Source: Sphingomonas sp. Leaf32
Lineage (GTDB): Bacteria; Pseudomonadota; Alphaproteobacteria; Sphingomonadales; Sphingomonadaceae
Direction: 5' to 3'
DNA length: 64,000 nucleotides
Assembly: GCF_001421765.1 (NCBI RefSeq)
Contig: NZ_LMLA01000004.1
Location: 1-64,000 of the forward strand
Under the pieces are notes generated by a model. That model was not told the origin of the DNA, did no database searches, and was given only the letters and a program-made list of their open reading frames with translations. Shown here piece after piece: positions 55,345-64,000 of this stretch (the stretch's first letter is position 1; each line of letters begins with the position of its first letter). A program made the translations under genes and the position numbers.

Positions 55345-56528
55345 TCCACGATCGGCAGCACCCCGAACGGCCGGTTGAGCACCCGCAGCACCTCATGCGC
55401 CACGAACACCCGGTTGCGGCGATAGCCGGTCCGCTCGCGCAGCACATCCGCCGCGACCAGTTGCTCGATCGCCGCATTCGCCGCCGGCGGCGACACGCCC
55501 AACCGCTCCCCAAGCCGCCGGGCGGTCAGCACCGGATAGTCGGGCAGCAGGGCCAGCGTGCGCAGCGCCGCCGACCCGCCGCGGTAGCGCCGCCGCCCCC
55601 GCCATGCCGTCACCAGCGCGACCAGTGCCGCGCGCGTCGCCATCAGCTCGTCGACCGTGCCCTTGACCGCATCGGCCAGAAACGTGACCATCGCGCCCCA
55701 GTCGAGCCGCTGCTGCGCCGCCGCCAGCGCGTCGTAATAGGCCTGTCGATGCGCCTCGATATAGGGCGACAGGTACAACGGTACCGTGCCGTCCGCCGCC
55801 ATCATCAGCGGCAGCAGCAGCCGCCCGACCCGGCCATTGCCGTCGCGAAACGGATGCACCGCCTCGAAATGGGCATGGGCAATCGCCATGCGCTCGATCA
55901 GGCTCTGCGTCATGCCCTGCATCCCCTCGCTGCGCAGATAGGCGATGGTGTCGTCCAGGCACCCCTCGATCCGCGCCGGCGGAGTCGGGTTGTAGCGCGA
56001 ATAGGCGATGTCGGCGCGCGGTCCTCCGATCCACACGACGCATTCCCGCAAGGCGCCGGGCGCGTCGCGATAGCCGGGGTCGCCCTGCACCACCGCCCGG
56101 TGCAGCTCGGCAATCAGGGCGGTCGTGAAGAATGCCGGCCCCTGCGCCGCCGCCTGCGGCACGAGCCGGTCGAGGATCAGCGCATAATCGCGCACCTGCC
56201 GCGCGGCGGCGCGGTCGCCGTCGTCCGCCTCCTCCTCGAGCGAGAGCAGCTCGTCGAGCGTGCTGTACGTCCCCTCGATCGACGAACTGCTCACCGCTTC
56301 GCGCCGGGTAAGCAGGCGGCTGACCATATAGGGGTCAGCCATCTCCCCGGCGAGCAGGTCGACCCGTGCCAGTGCCGCCACCGCCCGGCCATGGTCGGCC
56401 AGTCCCTGCCCGAGCGGTATCGCACCCTCGGGCGGGGGTGGCGGCACCACGCCGTAATGCGCGGCATAGGGATCCGGCAGCCGTTCGAGCCGCTCGCGGA
56501 TCGCGTGGCAAAGGTCGTCGCGGTGCAT
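55335..56528 (-). CDS. Fic family AMPylase-type protein with N-terminal inhibitory motif
   Basis: A 397-residue Fic protein. The core motif HPFRDGNGRVGR is complete (His225 to Arg236), so it should transfer AMP (or another nucleotide) to target hydroxyls. The class II inhibitory motif SSSSIEG with Glu85 lies on an N-terminal helix and keeps the enzyme silent. An N-terminal Fic_N-like segment precedes it, and the C-terminal 90 residues form a winged-helix (TARRLGERLGVSPPAANAAIEQLVAADVLRERTGYRRNRVF). Start chosen at the ATG 56528 because AAGGA stands before it. Convergent with the WGR gene. Confidence 0.93.
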   Translation of the reverse strand: MHRDDLCHAIRERLERLPDPYAAHYGVVPPPPPEGAIPLGQGLADHGRAVAALARVDLLAGEMADPYMVSRLLTRREAVSSSSIEGTYSTLDELLSLEEEADDGDRAAARQVRDYALILDRLVPQAAAQGPAFFTTALIAELHRAVVQGDPGYRDAPGALRECVVWIGGPRADIAYSRYNPTPPARIEGCLDDTIAYLRSEGMQGMTQSLIERMAIAHAHFEAVHPFRDGNGRVGRLLLPLMMAADGTVPLYLSPYIEAHRQAYYDALAAAQQRLDWGAMVTFLADAVKGTVDELMATRAALVALVTAWRGRRRYRGGSAALRTLALLPDYPVLTARRLGERLGVSPPAANAAIEQLVAADVLRERTGYRRNRVFVAHEVLRVLNRPFGVLPIVDQA

Positions 56529-56733
56529 CGCCAATCCTTAGCATGGCATCGGCTTCGGTATCTATAATAAAGGTTATATAATTAACCTTTTACAAAATAG
56601 TAGATTATCACTTTTTTGAAAGCTTATGCGCGTGCGGCTTCCCCAAAGCCAAACTAGGGCGGACTAAATTCCTACGCTATTGCTGGACATATAGCCCTGC
56701 GCCATTCTCCCACCAAAGACAGGGAGATTACGC

Positions 56734-59187
56734 ATGGCATTGTCGTTGGCGCTGATTCTGGCGCAGGTCGCCGCGCAAGCATCGCCGCCCCCCGAACCGG
56801 TCGTGCAGGCACCGGAGGAGGAACCCCGCGCCGATACCGGCCGCCTCGCGCCTGCCGACACGGGCGAGATCGTCGTCACCGCCCGCCGTCGCGCCGAAAC
56901 GGTGCAGCAGGTGCCGATCGCGATGTCGGTGATCGGCGGCACGACGCTGGCGGACACGGGGGCGTACAACGTCAACCGCCTGACGCAGCTGCAACCCACG
57001 CTGCAATTCTATTCGACCAACCCGCGCAATTCGGCCGCCAATATCCGGGGGCTGGGCGCACCGTTCGGTCTGACCAACGACGGCATCGAACAAGGCGTCG
57101 GCATCTATGTCGACGGTGTCTATTACAGCCGCATCGCATCGGCGACGTTCGATTTCACCGACACCGAACGGATAGAAATCCTGCGTGGGCCGCAGGGCAC
57201 GCTGTACGGCAAGAACACCACCGCCGGCGCGATCAACATCACCACGCGCAAGCCCAGCTTCACCCCCGAAGCACGCGTCGAGCTGACCACCGGCAATTAC
57301 GCCTTCATCCAGGCAAAGGCATCCGCCTCCGGCCCGATCCTCGGCGACACGCTGGCGGCGCGCATCTCCGCCTCGGTCACCTCGCGGCGCGGCACGATCC
57401 GCAACACCGTGCTGGGCGGCTATGCCAATGCACAGGACAATCAGAGCGTGCGCGGGCAGTTGCTGTGGAAGCCCGCCGCCAATCTCGATGTGACGCTGTA
57501 CGGCGATTACGGGCACCAGAACCCCGATTGCTGCGCGCAGATCTATGTCCGCACCGGCACGACGCAGCGCCCGCTCAGCCGCCAATATGCAGCCCTTGCC
57601 GGCGCGTTCGGCTATGCCCCGCCCTCGACCGACGCGTTCGACCGGCTGACCGACCTCGATACGCCCCTGCGCGCGCGCCAGGATCTGGGCGGGGTTTCGC
57701 TGGTCGGCAACCTCGATCTGGGCGCGGCGACGCTGACCTCGGTCAGCGCATGGCGCTTCTGGAACTGGGACCCGTCGAACGACCGCGATTTCACCGGGCT
57801 GCCGATTACCACCGTGTCGGCCAACCCGTCGCAACAGCGCCAGTGGAGCCAGGAATTGCGCATCGCCTCGAACGGGAAGCGCGCGGTCGATTACGTCGCC
57901 GGGCTGTTCTATTTCCACCAGACCATCGATACGCAGGGGTTGCAGGTGCAGGGTCCGGCGGCGTCGCGCTTCCTGCTCAACCCGACCGGCGCCAATGCGG
58001 CCAACCCGGCGATGCTGAACGGCCTGACCGCGCGCAACACGATCGGGTTTTCGAACACCAGCGCCGCCGTGTTCGGCAAGCTGACCTGGCACCTGACCGA
58101 CGCGCTGTCGATCGCGCCGGGGCTGCGGGTGAATTACGACAAGAAGACCGGCGATTACGTGTCGGTCGTCACCACCGGCACCGGCGCGCTGCTCAACTGT
58201 TCGGCCGCGTCGCAGGCCGCCAGCAGCGTGACCCGCGACCGGTGCGGCGTGCTGGCCCCGCAAAGCTATCGCCCCGATTTTGACGACTGGAACGCGTCGG
58301 GCGACGTCACCATCGCCTATGACGTGGCGCGCGACGTCCATGCGTATGCGACCTATGCCCGCAGCTATAAATCGGGCGGCATCAACCTGTCGGGTCTGCC
58401 GCTCGATGCGAACAACAACCCGATCCTCGCGGCGGCGCAGGTGAAGCCCGAACGGGTCAACCATTACGAACTGGGCGTGAAGACCCAGTGGCTCGACCGG
58501 CGGATCACCGCCAACCTGGCCGCCTTCTGGACCGACATCGCCGATTATCAGGCGACGGTGACCAACGGACAGCTCGGCGTGCTGCGCGGCTACCTCGCCA
58601 ATGCGGAAGCGGTCAGGACGCGCGGGATCGAACTCGACACCGCCTTCCGCCCGACCGAGCGGCTGAATCTCTACGCCAACGCCGCCTATACCGATGCGAA
58701 ATACGTCCGCTTCACCGACGCCCCCTGCCCGCCCGAATTATCGGGCGGCACGGCGGCAGCGACGGGCCAGACGCCGAGCGCACCGGGCACCCCCGGCGGG
58801 ATCAGCCCGACGGCGTGCGACGTATCCGGCCAGCGCCTGCCCGGCATCTCGAAATGGGCGTTCAGCTATGGCGCGGAATATACCCTGCCGGCGAAGCTCG
58901 GCGATACCGACGGCAATGCCTATCTCGGCTTCGACGGCAGCTATCGCTCGCGCTTCTCGTCCAACCCCTCGCCCTCGGCCTATACCTATATCGACGGCTA
59001 CAGCATCGCGAACTTCCGCCTCGGCTACCGCGCCGACGCGGGATGGAACGCGTTCCTGTGGCTGCGCAACGCCTTCGACCATAATTACTACGAACTGCTG
59101 GCCACCCAGTCGGGCAATACCGGCCTGATCGTCGGCCAGCCCGGCGACCCGCGTACCTATGGCGTCACGGTGTCGGCGTCGTTCTGA
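56734..59187 (+). CDS. TonB-dependent receptor (817 residues), intact member of a decayed array
   Basis: An outer-membrane receptor with a signal-like N terminus (MALSLALILAQVAAQA), a TonB-box-like GEIVVTARRR, and plug motifs VPIAMSVIGGTTLADTGAYNVNRLTQLQPTLQF, NIRGLGA, VGIYVDGVYYSR, TERIEILRGPQGTLYGKNTTAGAINITTRKP. The barrel ends with Phe (VSASF). The plug pattern is that of receptors of the vitamin/sugar/unknown class seen in large numbers in sphingomonads. Two related copies, both incomplete, follow at 61940 and 63541. AGGGAG precedes the ATG. The ligand is unknown. Confidence 0.93.
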   Translation: MALSLALILAQVAAQASPPPEPVVQAPEEEPRADTGRLAPADTGEIVVTARRRAETVQQVPIAMSVIGGTTLADTGAYNVNRLTQLQPTLQFYSTNPRNSAANIRGLGAPFGLTNDGIEQGVGIYVDGVYYSRIASATFDFTDTERIEILRGPQGTLYGKNTTAGAINITTRKPSFTPEARVELTTGNYAFIQAKASASGPILGDTLAARISASVTSRRGTIRNTVLGGYANAQDNQSVRGQLLWKPAANLDVTLYGDYGHQNPDCCAQIYVRTGTTQRPLSRQYAALAGAFGYAPPSTDAFDRLTDLDTPLRARQDLGGVSLVGNLDLGAATLTSVSAWRFWNWDPSNDRDFTGLPITTVSANPSQQRQWSQELRIASNGKRAVDYVAGLFYFHQTIDTQGLQVQGPAASRFLLNPTGANAANPAMLNGLTARNTIGFSNTSAAVFGKLTWHLTDALSIAPGLRVNYDKKTGDYVSVVTTGTGALLNCSAASQAASSVTRDRCGVLAPQSYRPDFDDWNASGDVTIAYDVARDVHAYATYARSYKSGGINLSGLPLDANNNPILAAAQVKPERVNHYELGVKTQWLDRRITANLAAFWTDIADYQATVTNGQLGVLRGYLANAEAVRTRGIELDTAFRPTERLNLYANAAYTDAKYVRFTDAPCPPELSGGTAAATGQTPSAPGTPGGISPTACDVSGQRLPGISKWAFSYGAEYTLPAKLGDTDGNAYLGFDGSYRSRFSSNPSPSAYTYIDGYSIANFRLGYRADAGWNAFLWLRNAFDHNYYELLATQSGNTGLIVGQPGDPRTYGVTVSASF

Positions 59188-59209
59188 GCGACGCGCGGCG
59201 GGCGTGGGA

Positions 59210-60247
59210 TCAATCGTCCCACCCCGCCGCGTCGCCACCGGCAAACGACGCCAGCAGCGCGGCCCCCGGTGCGCGCAGTGCCTTCGGCACGGCGGCCAGC
59301 GCCGGATCGTCGATCCGCATCGCCGGCAACCGCGTCGCCAGCATGCGAGCCAGCGTCTCCGCCTGAAGCCGGTCGCGGCGCTGCTTCATCACGTCGCGAT
59401 CCTCGCGACCGGCCACCCACAGCTTGTGGCACAGGAACGCGCGGGGATCGGGCACCGCCATCCACAGCGGCAATCCCCGTTCGTCGATGACGATCCGTTC
59501 GACCACCGGCACGTTTTCCAGCCACGCCAGCCCGGCAATCTCCACCGCCACCAGGTCGTCGGCCGGATCGCCGATCCGCGCCAGGGACCGCGCCTCGGCG
59601 GGAAAGCGCGTCGTCGGGGTGATGAGGTCGACCATATAGCCCGCATCGTTGACCGCCCGAAAACTGCCCGGCGCGGTGGCGTGGAAGCTGCCGTCCAGTC
59701 GCTGCAACAATCCGATCAGCCCGTCCGCCCGCATATCGCCCACGATCTTCAGCGACCGGCGCGCATCGTACAGGATGTCGATGTCCATCGTGGTCATCGC
59801 CTCCGCGCCCAACTGCACCCCGCCCATCATTTCGTAGGCGTAGAGCGCATGGGTCCCGACGATCTTCAGCCCCCGGCCCAGCATCCCTTCCCGGTCGAGC
59901 CGGCGGAGGATCCGCGCCGACATGACCGGCACCCGGCCCAGACGCAGCGCCCGGTTGACCGGCGCCATTTCGCGCAACCGCTGGTCGAGCCGGTCGAGCC
60001 GGTCGCGTAACGTATCGCGCCCGGCATGGAAGGCGGCATGGGCTTCGCGCGTACGATCGTCCTCGCCCCCCAGGCTTTTCCAGACGCCATCGGTCTTGCG
60101 GTACAGATAGGTCCGCTCCTTGACCGTCTTCCACGCCATCGACCCGGCATAGCGCGTGGCCAGTTCGCGGATCGTGTCGCGATACGTCGCGTAAAGCTGC
60201 TCGCAATCGATCAGCTGCCGGGTCTGCTGCGCGCTCAGGTCCAACAT
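59210..60247 (-). CDS. GSU2403-type nucleotidyltransferase-fold protein
   Basis: A 345-residue protein. The core VGTHALYAYEMMGGVQLGAEAMTTMDIDILYD shows a nucleotidyltransferase G-S/T-like helix and the D-x-D pair (DIDI) of the minimal NTase fold; this wording is typical of GSU2403-family proteins, related to AbiEii-like toxins. The N-terminal half is helical (RQLIDCEQLYATYRDTIRELATRYAG, MAWKTVKERTYLYRKTDGVWKSLG). A 13-bp inverted repeat directly before the start suggests tight transcriptional control, as for toxin or defence genes. No obvious antitoxin is adjacent. The frame is open upstream to 60418, but the ATG at 60247 starts the conserved part. Confidence 0.72.
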   Translation of the reverse strand: MLDLSAQQTRQLIDCEQLYATYRDTIRELATRYAGSMAWKTVKERTYLYRKTDGVWKSLGGEDDRTREAHAAFHAGRDTLRDRLDRLDQRLREMAPVNRALRLGRVPVMSARILRRLDREGMLGRGLKIVGTHALYAYEMMGGVQLGAEAMTTMDIDILYDARRSLKIVGDMRADGLIGLLQRLDGSFHATAPGSFRAVNDAGYMVDLITPTTRFPAEARSLARIGDPADDLVAVEIAGLAWLENVPVVERIVIDERGLPLWMAVPDPRAFLCHKLWVAGREDRDVMKQRRDRLQAETLARMLATRLPAMRIDDPALAAVPKALRAPGAALLASFAGGDAAGWDD

Positions 60248-60256
60248 GGAAACGAG

Positions 60257-60299
60257 CGTTATCCCTTTTATGGGAACAATCAATGCAAAAGGGATAACG
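60257..60299. promoter_or_regulatory. Inverted-repeat operator upstream of the nucleotidyltransferase gene
   Basis: CGTTATCCCTTTT (60257-60269) and AAAAGGGATAACG (60287-60299) form a perfect 13-bp inverted repeat with a 17-base spacer, starting nine bases before the ATG. Its AT-rich spacer probably includes the promoter. It looks like a dimeric repressor site, but could also fold in the RNA leader. Confidence 0.65.
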
Positions 60300-60314
60300 A
60301 GGTGTCGGGAGGGA

Positions 60315-60391
60315 CGGCGCCCGCCCTCGGCCAGATAGCGCGCATATCGAAAGCGCACCGTTCCGCTTGCATACGGGATTTCGGCGACGAA
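60315..60391 (-). pseudogene. Possible YwqK/MORN-type immunity gene remnant
   Basis: The minus-strand peptide AEIPYASGTVRFRYARYLAE resembles the opening of YwqK-family (MORN repeat) antitoxin or immunity proteins, which usually continue with many repeats. Here it is only about 25 residues long and runs into the operator of the next gene. Similarity is judged by eye from a short segment. Confidence 0.25.
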
Positions 60392-60503
60392 CAGGTCGCG
60401 CCCCGGCCCCGCCGTCATCGACCGGAGCTTTCTGCCGCGCGCGCCAGCAGCGCGGCCTCCTGCCGTTTTGCTGGTCCATTCGGTTCGGCGCGAAGCACCA
60501 GCG

Positions 60504-61055
60504 CTATACCATCGATGGCCGCGCCGGGTTGCAATAGTCTAGGCCGCCCTCCTCGAACCGCGTCTCCAACGCTTCCAGCCCATGCCGCGCCTTGTACGCC
60601 TTCTCCGCCGCCGTGATTGGCACCAGCCAGTAGAAGTGGACCGTATTGATGCCGATCGTCCCGATCTCCAGTTCCGGTCCATCGAGATACGGCAGCGAGA
60701 TCAGTCCATGATCGCACGTCGCTCCCGACAACCACGGACGACCGAAATTCACGCTGTCGCCCAGGCCGAGGCGCGTTCCGGTTCGATGATAATGCACCAC
60801 GGCATACAGGATTTCGACGATCGCGTCCGAACGATCGGGCGAGAATAGGTGCAGTTCGATCGGCGCGTCGTCCCCCGGCTGCGCCATGCCGACCGTTGCA
60901 TAGGTCCATATGTCGCGTTCGCCGTGGTGCGGGAATACCACCACGTCGAAATCCGTGGGCAGCTCGGACACCGGCCCCCGGTTGAACGCACCCGTTTCCC
61001 CAGCGCGGCCCCAGCATATTTGGTAATGGCGGCGGATCGACCCGCTCCACGTCAC
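60504..61055 (-). CDS. SUFU (suppressor of fused) domain protein, immunity-like
   Basis: A 183-residue protein with the bacterial SUFU pattern: DFDVVVFPHHGERDIWTYATVGMAQ, IELHLFSPDRSDAIVEILYAVVHYHRTGTRLGLGDSVNFGRPWL, LISLPYLDGPELE, and VHFYWLVPITAAEKAYKARHGLEALETRFEE. In bacteria this domain is frequent among immunity proteins of polymorphic toxin systems. I chose the GTG at 61055 with GGGGGA upstream. It is preceded on the same strand by the broken DUF4272 gene (13 bp away), another family of immunity-like neighbours. Confidence 0.82.
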   Translation of the reverse strand: MTWSGSIRRHYQICWGRAGETGAFNRGPVSELPTDFDVVVFPHHGERDIWTYATVGMAQPGDDAPIELHLFSPDRSDAIVEILYAVVHYHRTGTRLGLGDSVNFGRPWLSGATCDHGLISLPYLDGPELEIGTIGINTVHFYWLVPITAAEKAYKARHGLEALETRFEEGGLDYCNPARPSMV

Positions 61056-61068
61056 GATGCTTCCCCCG

Positions 61069-61945
61069 TCACGTCGGCGTATCGGTATCGTCCCACGCGA
61101 TACCGGCATCGTTCTGGAAATTGGTCAGCCAGTTGAGCGCGAGGTGCCGCTCCATCACCACGTCGCCGTTCAGGGCGCCACCTCTTTCTGGCGCGCCTGC
61201 CGGACGATCCAGTGTTCGAGCCACGCACGGTCCAGCGCATCGAGGATTCGCCCGCCGGGCGTAGCCGGATCGCCTGCCCGTCCGGTCGCCGTGCCAGCGG
61301 CGCGACCGATGCCCAGAGCCGGTCGACATCGGCCATTGCGGCGCTGTCGTCGATCGACGCGCCCGTAACGCCCAGCGCCCAGAGCAGGGTGTTCGCCGCC
61401 TCGTAGCGCCACGTTAGCGCCGCCGCCGCATCGGTATCCGTGCCCTCGTCCGTCACGAACGCCTGTTTCTGCGACGTGAGCGCGGCGGCGCCGATCGGGT
61501 TGTGCGCCTCCTGCCCTGCCGGGATCGCCGGCAGTCCGGTAGCACGGGCATGGGCGCGCGCGGCGACGTAGAGCAGCCCCAGCGCGGGTGCCAGCACCTC
61601 GCCGGCGCCACGCAACACCAGCTCGCCCTCGCCCAGCGCCGGGGCCATGCCGGCGGGCGGTTGCAGCGGTGCATCGGCGAGCAGCGTGCGGGTCCGGGCG
61701 CGGCGCGCGACCGCATCGGCCGGGTGGGGCAGCGCCGCCTGCGGATCACCTTCCCCCGCCGCATCGATCACCACCGCCCCGTCGGGCGCGCGGATCGATC
61801 CGTCGGGCAGGAACAACAGCGCATTCGCCGCCTGCGCCCAGGGTTCGATATGGGCAAGGTCGGCATCGTCGACCTCGAAGCTCACATGATGCCGAACCCG
61901 CTGCAGGTGGCGCCAGACATAATAACGCGTCGCGGTCAACGAACA
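61069..61945 (-). pseudogene. DUF4272 gene, 5-prime truncated and twice frameshifted
   Basis: Three frames together give a DUF4272 protein. The first frame runs from SLTATRYYVWRHLQRVRHHVSFEVDD (near 61945) to IRLRPAGE. It then shifts (near 61255) to ILDALDRAWLEHWIVRQARQKEVA, and shifts again (near 61180) to ALNGDVVMERHLALNWLTNFQNDAG and WDDTDTPT, the normal family end. Each shift is explained by loss of one base. The 5-prime end fuses into a TonB receptor remnant, with no own start. The gene is non-functional unless the breaks are sequencing errors. DUF4272 proteins are commonly found with SUFU-like immunity genes. Confidence 0.75.
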
Positions 61946-63485
61946 TGGCGGCCTGTCGGCGCGCGCGATCTGGGACATCGACGCCAGCAACACGCTGACC
62001 TCGATCACCGCGTGGCGCTACTGGGACTGGAGCCCGGCCAACGACCGCGACTACACCGCCTTTCCGATCTATACCAAGGTCAACAATCCGACGAAGCAGA
62101 ACCAGTACACGCAGGAGTTCCGCTTCAACCACAAGGGCGAGGGGTATGACTTCGTCGTCGGCCTGTTCGGTTTCCACCAGAAGATCCGCACCAGCGGCAT
62201 CCAGCAGACGGGCCTGGCCGCCAGCAAATGGCTGCTCGCCCCGAGCAGTGCGTTGTCGGACAATCCCAACGTCCTGAACAACGTCGTCGCGATCAACGAC
62301 ATCCGGCTCGATAACACCAGCGTCGCCGCCTATGCGAAGCTCAACTGGGAGGCGACCGACCGCTTCGTCGTCTCGCCCGGCATCCGCATCAATTACGACA
62401 AGAAGGACGGCCTGTACGATTCCGTGGTGACCGGCACCGCCTCCAACGGCACCCGCCAGGTGGTCTCGGCGGTTCCCGGCTCGCCGTCCTACAACGATCC
62501 GTGGACCGCGGCGCAGCGCGGCATCCAGGCGTCGCAATTCTACGCGCCCAAGCTCAGCGCATGGAACGTGTCGTACGACCTGAACCTGCGCTACGAGGTC
62601 GCCGACGACATCAACGTCTATGCGACCTATGCACGGTCGTTCAAGACGGCAGGCATCAACCTGAACGGCGTGCCGGCGGATTCGACCGGGGCCGCGATCC
62701 CGTCGACCTTCACGATCAAGCCGGAAAAGGTCGATCATTTCGAAGCGGGGGTGAAGACCCAGTTCTGGGATCGCCGCGTGACGTTCAACCTCACCGGCTT
62801 CTGGACCGGGATCAAGGATTTCCAGGCCAGCGTCAGCAACGGCCAGCTCGGCACCGTGCGCGGCTATCTGGCCAATGCCGACCGGGTCCGCAGCCGCGGG
62901 TTCGAAGCCGACCTGTCGCTGCGTCCGACCGACCGGTTCAGCGCCTATGTCAACGGGGCGTTCACCGATGCGCGCTTCACCAAATTCTGCGACGCCCCGC
63001 CCCCGCCCGAACTGGCCGGCGGCAGCAGCACCGGCATCGTCGTGACGGGCCGCTGCTCCTATACCGGCGCGATCGGGGCGCCCGCAACGCCGGGCGCGGT
63101 CAGCCCGCCGTTCGTCGACGTGTCCGGATCGGTCCTGCCCGGCGTGTCGAAATGGGCCGCGTCGTGGGGTGCCGAATATGTGCAACCGGGATCGCTGTTC
63201 GAACAGGGCGGCAATTTCTACCTGGGCTATGACGCCAGCTACCGGTCGCGCTGGTCGTCGAACCCGTCGCCCTCGATCTACACCTGGGTCGACGGCTATT
63301 CGCTGCACAATTTCCGCGGCGGCTTCCGCACCGACAAGTTCAACGCGTTCCTGTGGGTGCGCAACGCCTTCGAAAAGGACTATATCGACCTGTATCTGGC
63401 GGGTACCGGCGGCAATACCGGCCTGATCGCGGCCTATGCCGGCGACCCGCGCACCTTTGGCGGCACGATCCAGTTCAACTTCTGA
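61940..63485 (+). pseudogene. TonB-dependent receptor lacking its N-terminal plug region
   Basis: The frame is open from 61926 to the stop at 63485. Similarity to the intact receptor at 56734 starts at GGLSARAIWDIDASNTLTSITAWRYW (compare GGVSLVGNLDLGAATLTSVSAWRFW) and continues to the C-terminal Phe (IQFNF). About 320 residues, containing signal peptide, TonB box and plug, are missing and replaced by the DUF4272 fragment on the other strand. The remaining barrel is uninterrupted, so the loss was recent or the piece is under little decay. Without a plug or signal it cannot be a receptor. Confidence 0.85.
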
Positions 63486-63540
63486 TCGGGCCGCCGTCCG
63501 CGCGGCGCGGCGAGGCAAACGCCTCGGCTGCCGCACGGAC

Positions 63541-63690
63541 AAGGGGTGGAATGCGTTCCTGTAGCTGCGCGACGCCTTCGACCGGAATTACCATGAACTG
63601 CTCGCCACGCGGTCGGGCGATACCCGCCTGATCGTCGGCCAGCCCGGCGCCTCGCGCACCTATGGCGTGACGGTGTCGGCGTCGTTCCGA
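63541..63690 (+). pseudogene. C-terminal scrap of a third TonB-dependent receptor
   Basis: The translation GWNAFL-stop-LRDAFDRNYHELLATR...GVTVSASF matches the last 50 residues of the receptor at 56734 (GWNAFLWLRNAFDHNYYELLATQ). A Trp codon has become TAG, and the normal stop is lost. It lies 55 bp after the second receptor. It is either a leftover of a third gene or a duplicated end. Confidence 0.8.
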
Positions 63691-63896
63691 GGATCAATCG
63701 CAGGCGACACGCGACGATCGGCATAGGCCGCCGTTCGTGTCACCACGTCGCGGGCCAAGGCGATCGCGCGGGTCTCGTCGGCGCACAACGCCGCCACCTC
63801 CTGCGCCGACAGGCGGATGGTAATCTCGTACATCCCCACCCCGCCTGCCACCACGGTCATCAGATCACGCCCGTCCTGCCGGAACAGCGTGAACAT
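63660..63896 (-). CDS. Small protein of unknown function
   Basis: A 78-residue product. The core (LMTVVAGGVGMYEITIRLSAQEVAALCADETRAIALARDVVTRT) looks like a compact alpha/beta fold with an Ile-Arg-Leu strand and two helices. The last nine residues are read through the antisense strand of the receptor scrap, so the natural C terminus may have been replaced. The gene begins soon after an in-frame TAA. It may be another immunity-like remnant. The last 100 bases of the window show nothing further. Confidence 0.4.
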   Translation of the reverse strand: MFTLFRQDGRDLMTVVAGGVGMYEITIRLSAQEVAALCADETRAIALARDVVTRTAAYADRRVSPAIDPRNDADTVTP

Positions 63897-64000
63897 CCAG
63901 TCGGCATTGCGGGTACAGGATTACCCGAACCACCTGTCAGTCGCGGATCGGTACCGCCTCCTCATACCGATCCTGTTCCCCTTATGGCAGATCGCCCGCA

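Noticed and set aside
60248..60418. N-terminal extension of the nucleotidyltransferase protein
   Set aside because: It would translate the inverted-repeat operator; the conserved part starts at 60247.
61746..63542. Minus-strand frame of 598 codons across the truncated receptor
   Set aside because: Antisense shadow of the receptor barrel; the plus strand carries clear homology.

Overview
The window is GC-rich DNA from an alphaproteobacterium, most likely a Sphingomonas-like member of the Sphingomonadaceae. The reasons are the codon bias, the number of TonB-dependent receptors, a Wza/Wzc/Wzx/Wzy exopolysaccharide locus, ECF sigma/anti-sigma pairs, and paired palindromic intergenic repeats of the kind common in this group. 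Gene density is high and short ATGA/TGATG overlaps are frequent. No rRNA, tRNA or CRISPR array was recognised.

Layout. 0-5 kb: the end of a tryptophan-halogenase-like gene, a sugar MFS porter and a secreted GH2 glycosidase (glycan use). 5-11.3 kb (minus strand): a siderophore receptor operon of TonB receptor, PiuC, PepSY protein, DUF2271, DUF4198 and ApbE. The DUF2271 protein carries an ApbE-type flavinylation motif, so this looks like a flavin-linked iron acquisition unit. 11.3-24.2 kb: PoxB, an AT-rich foreign LTA-synthase-like gene, a GNAT enzyme, a large TonB receptor, catalase KatE, a SulP permease, a small membrane protein and a membrane J-domain protein. 24.3-26.6 kb: a winged-helix protein, a RepA-type initiator and six copies of a 22-bp iteron, i.e. 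a plasmid-type origin.

27-46.6 kb is an exopolysaccharide/O-antigen locus. Gmd and Fcl make GDP-L-fucose. A FlaA1/CapD dehydratase, a DegT aminotransferase and a hexapeptide acyltransferase could make an acylated amino-deoxy sugar. A phosphoglycosyl transferase starts the repeat unit, three glycosyltransferases (GT11, GT4 and DUF6492) extend it, a MurJ/Wzx-type flippase and Wzy-like proteins export and polymerise it, and Wza/Wzc secrete it. A Tat-exported beta-helix protein is embedded in the locus.

47-52 kb holds secreted proteins and a divergent pair: an S8 protease versus an ECF sigma factor with its anti-sigma factor. The protease gene contains a 96-bp palindromic repeat read in frame. 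52-64 kb is accessory DNA: hipBA with hipA interrupted by an amber codon, small unknown genes, a WGR protein, a Fic protein, and a decayed array of related TonB receptors (one intact, one lacking its N-terminal part, one terminal scrap). Between the receptors lie immunity-like genes: a GSU2403-type nucleotidyltransferase with a 13-bp inverted-repeat operator, a SUFU protein, and a frameshifted DUF4272 gene.
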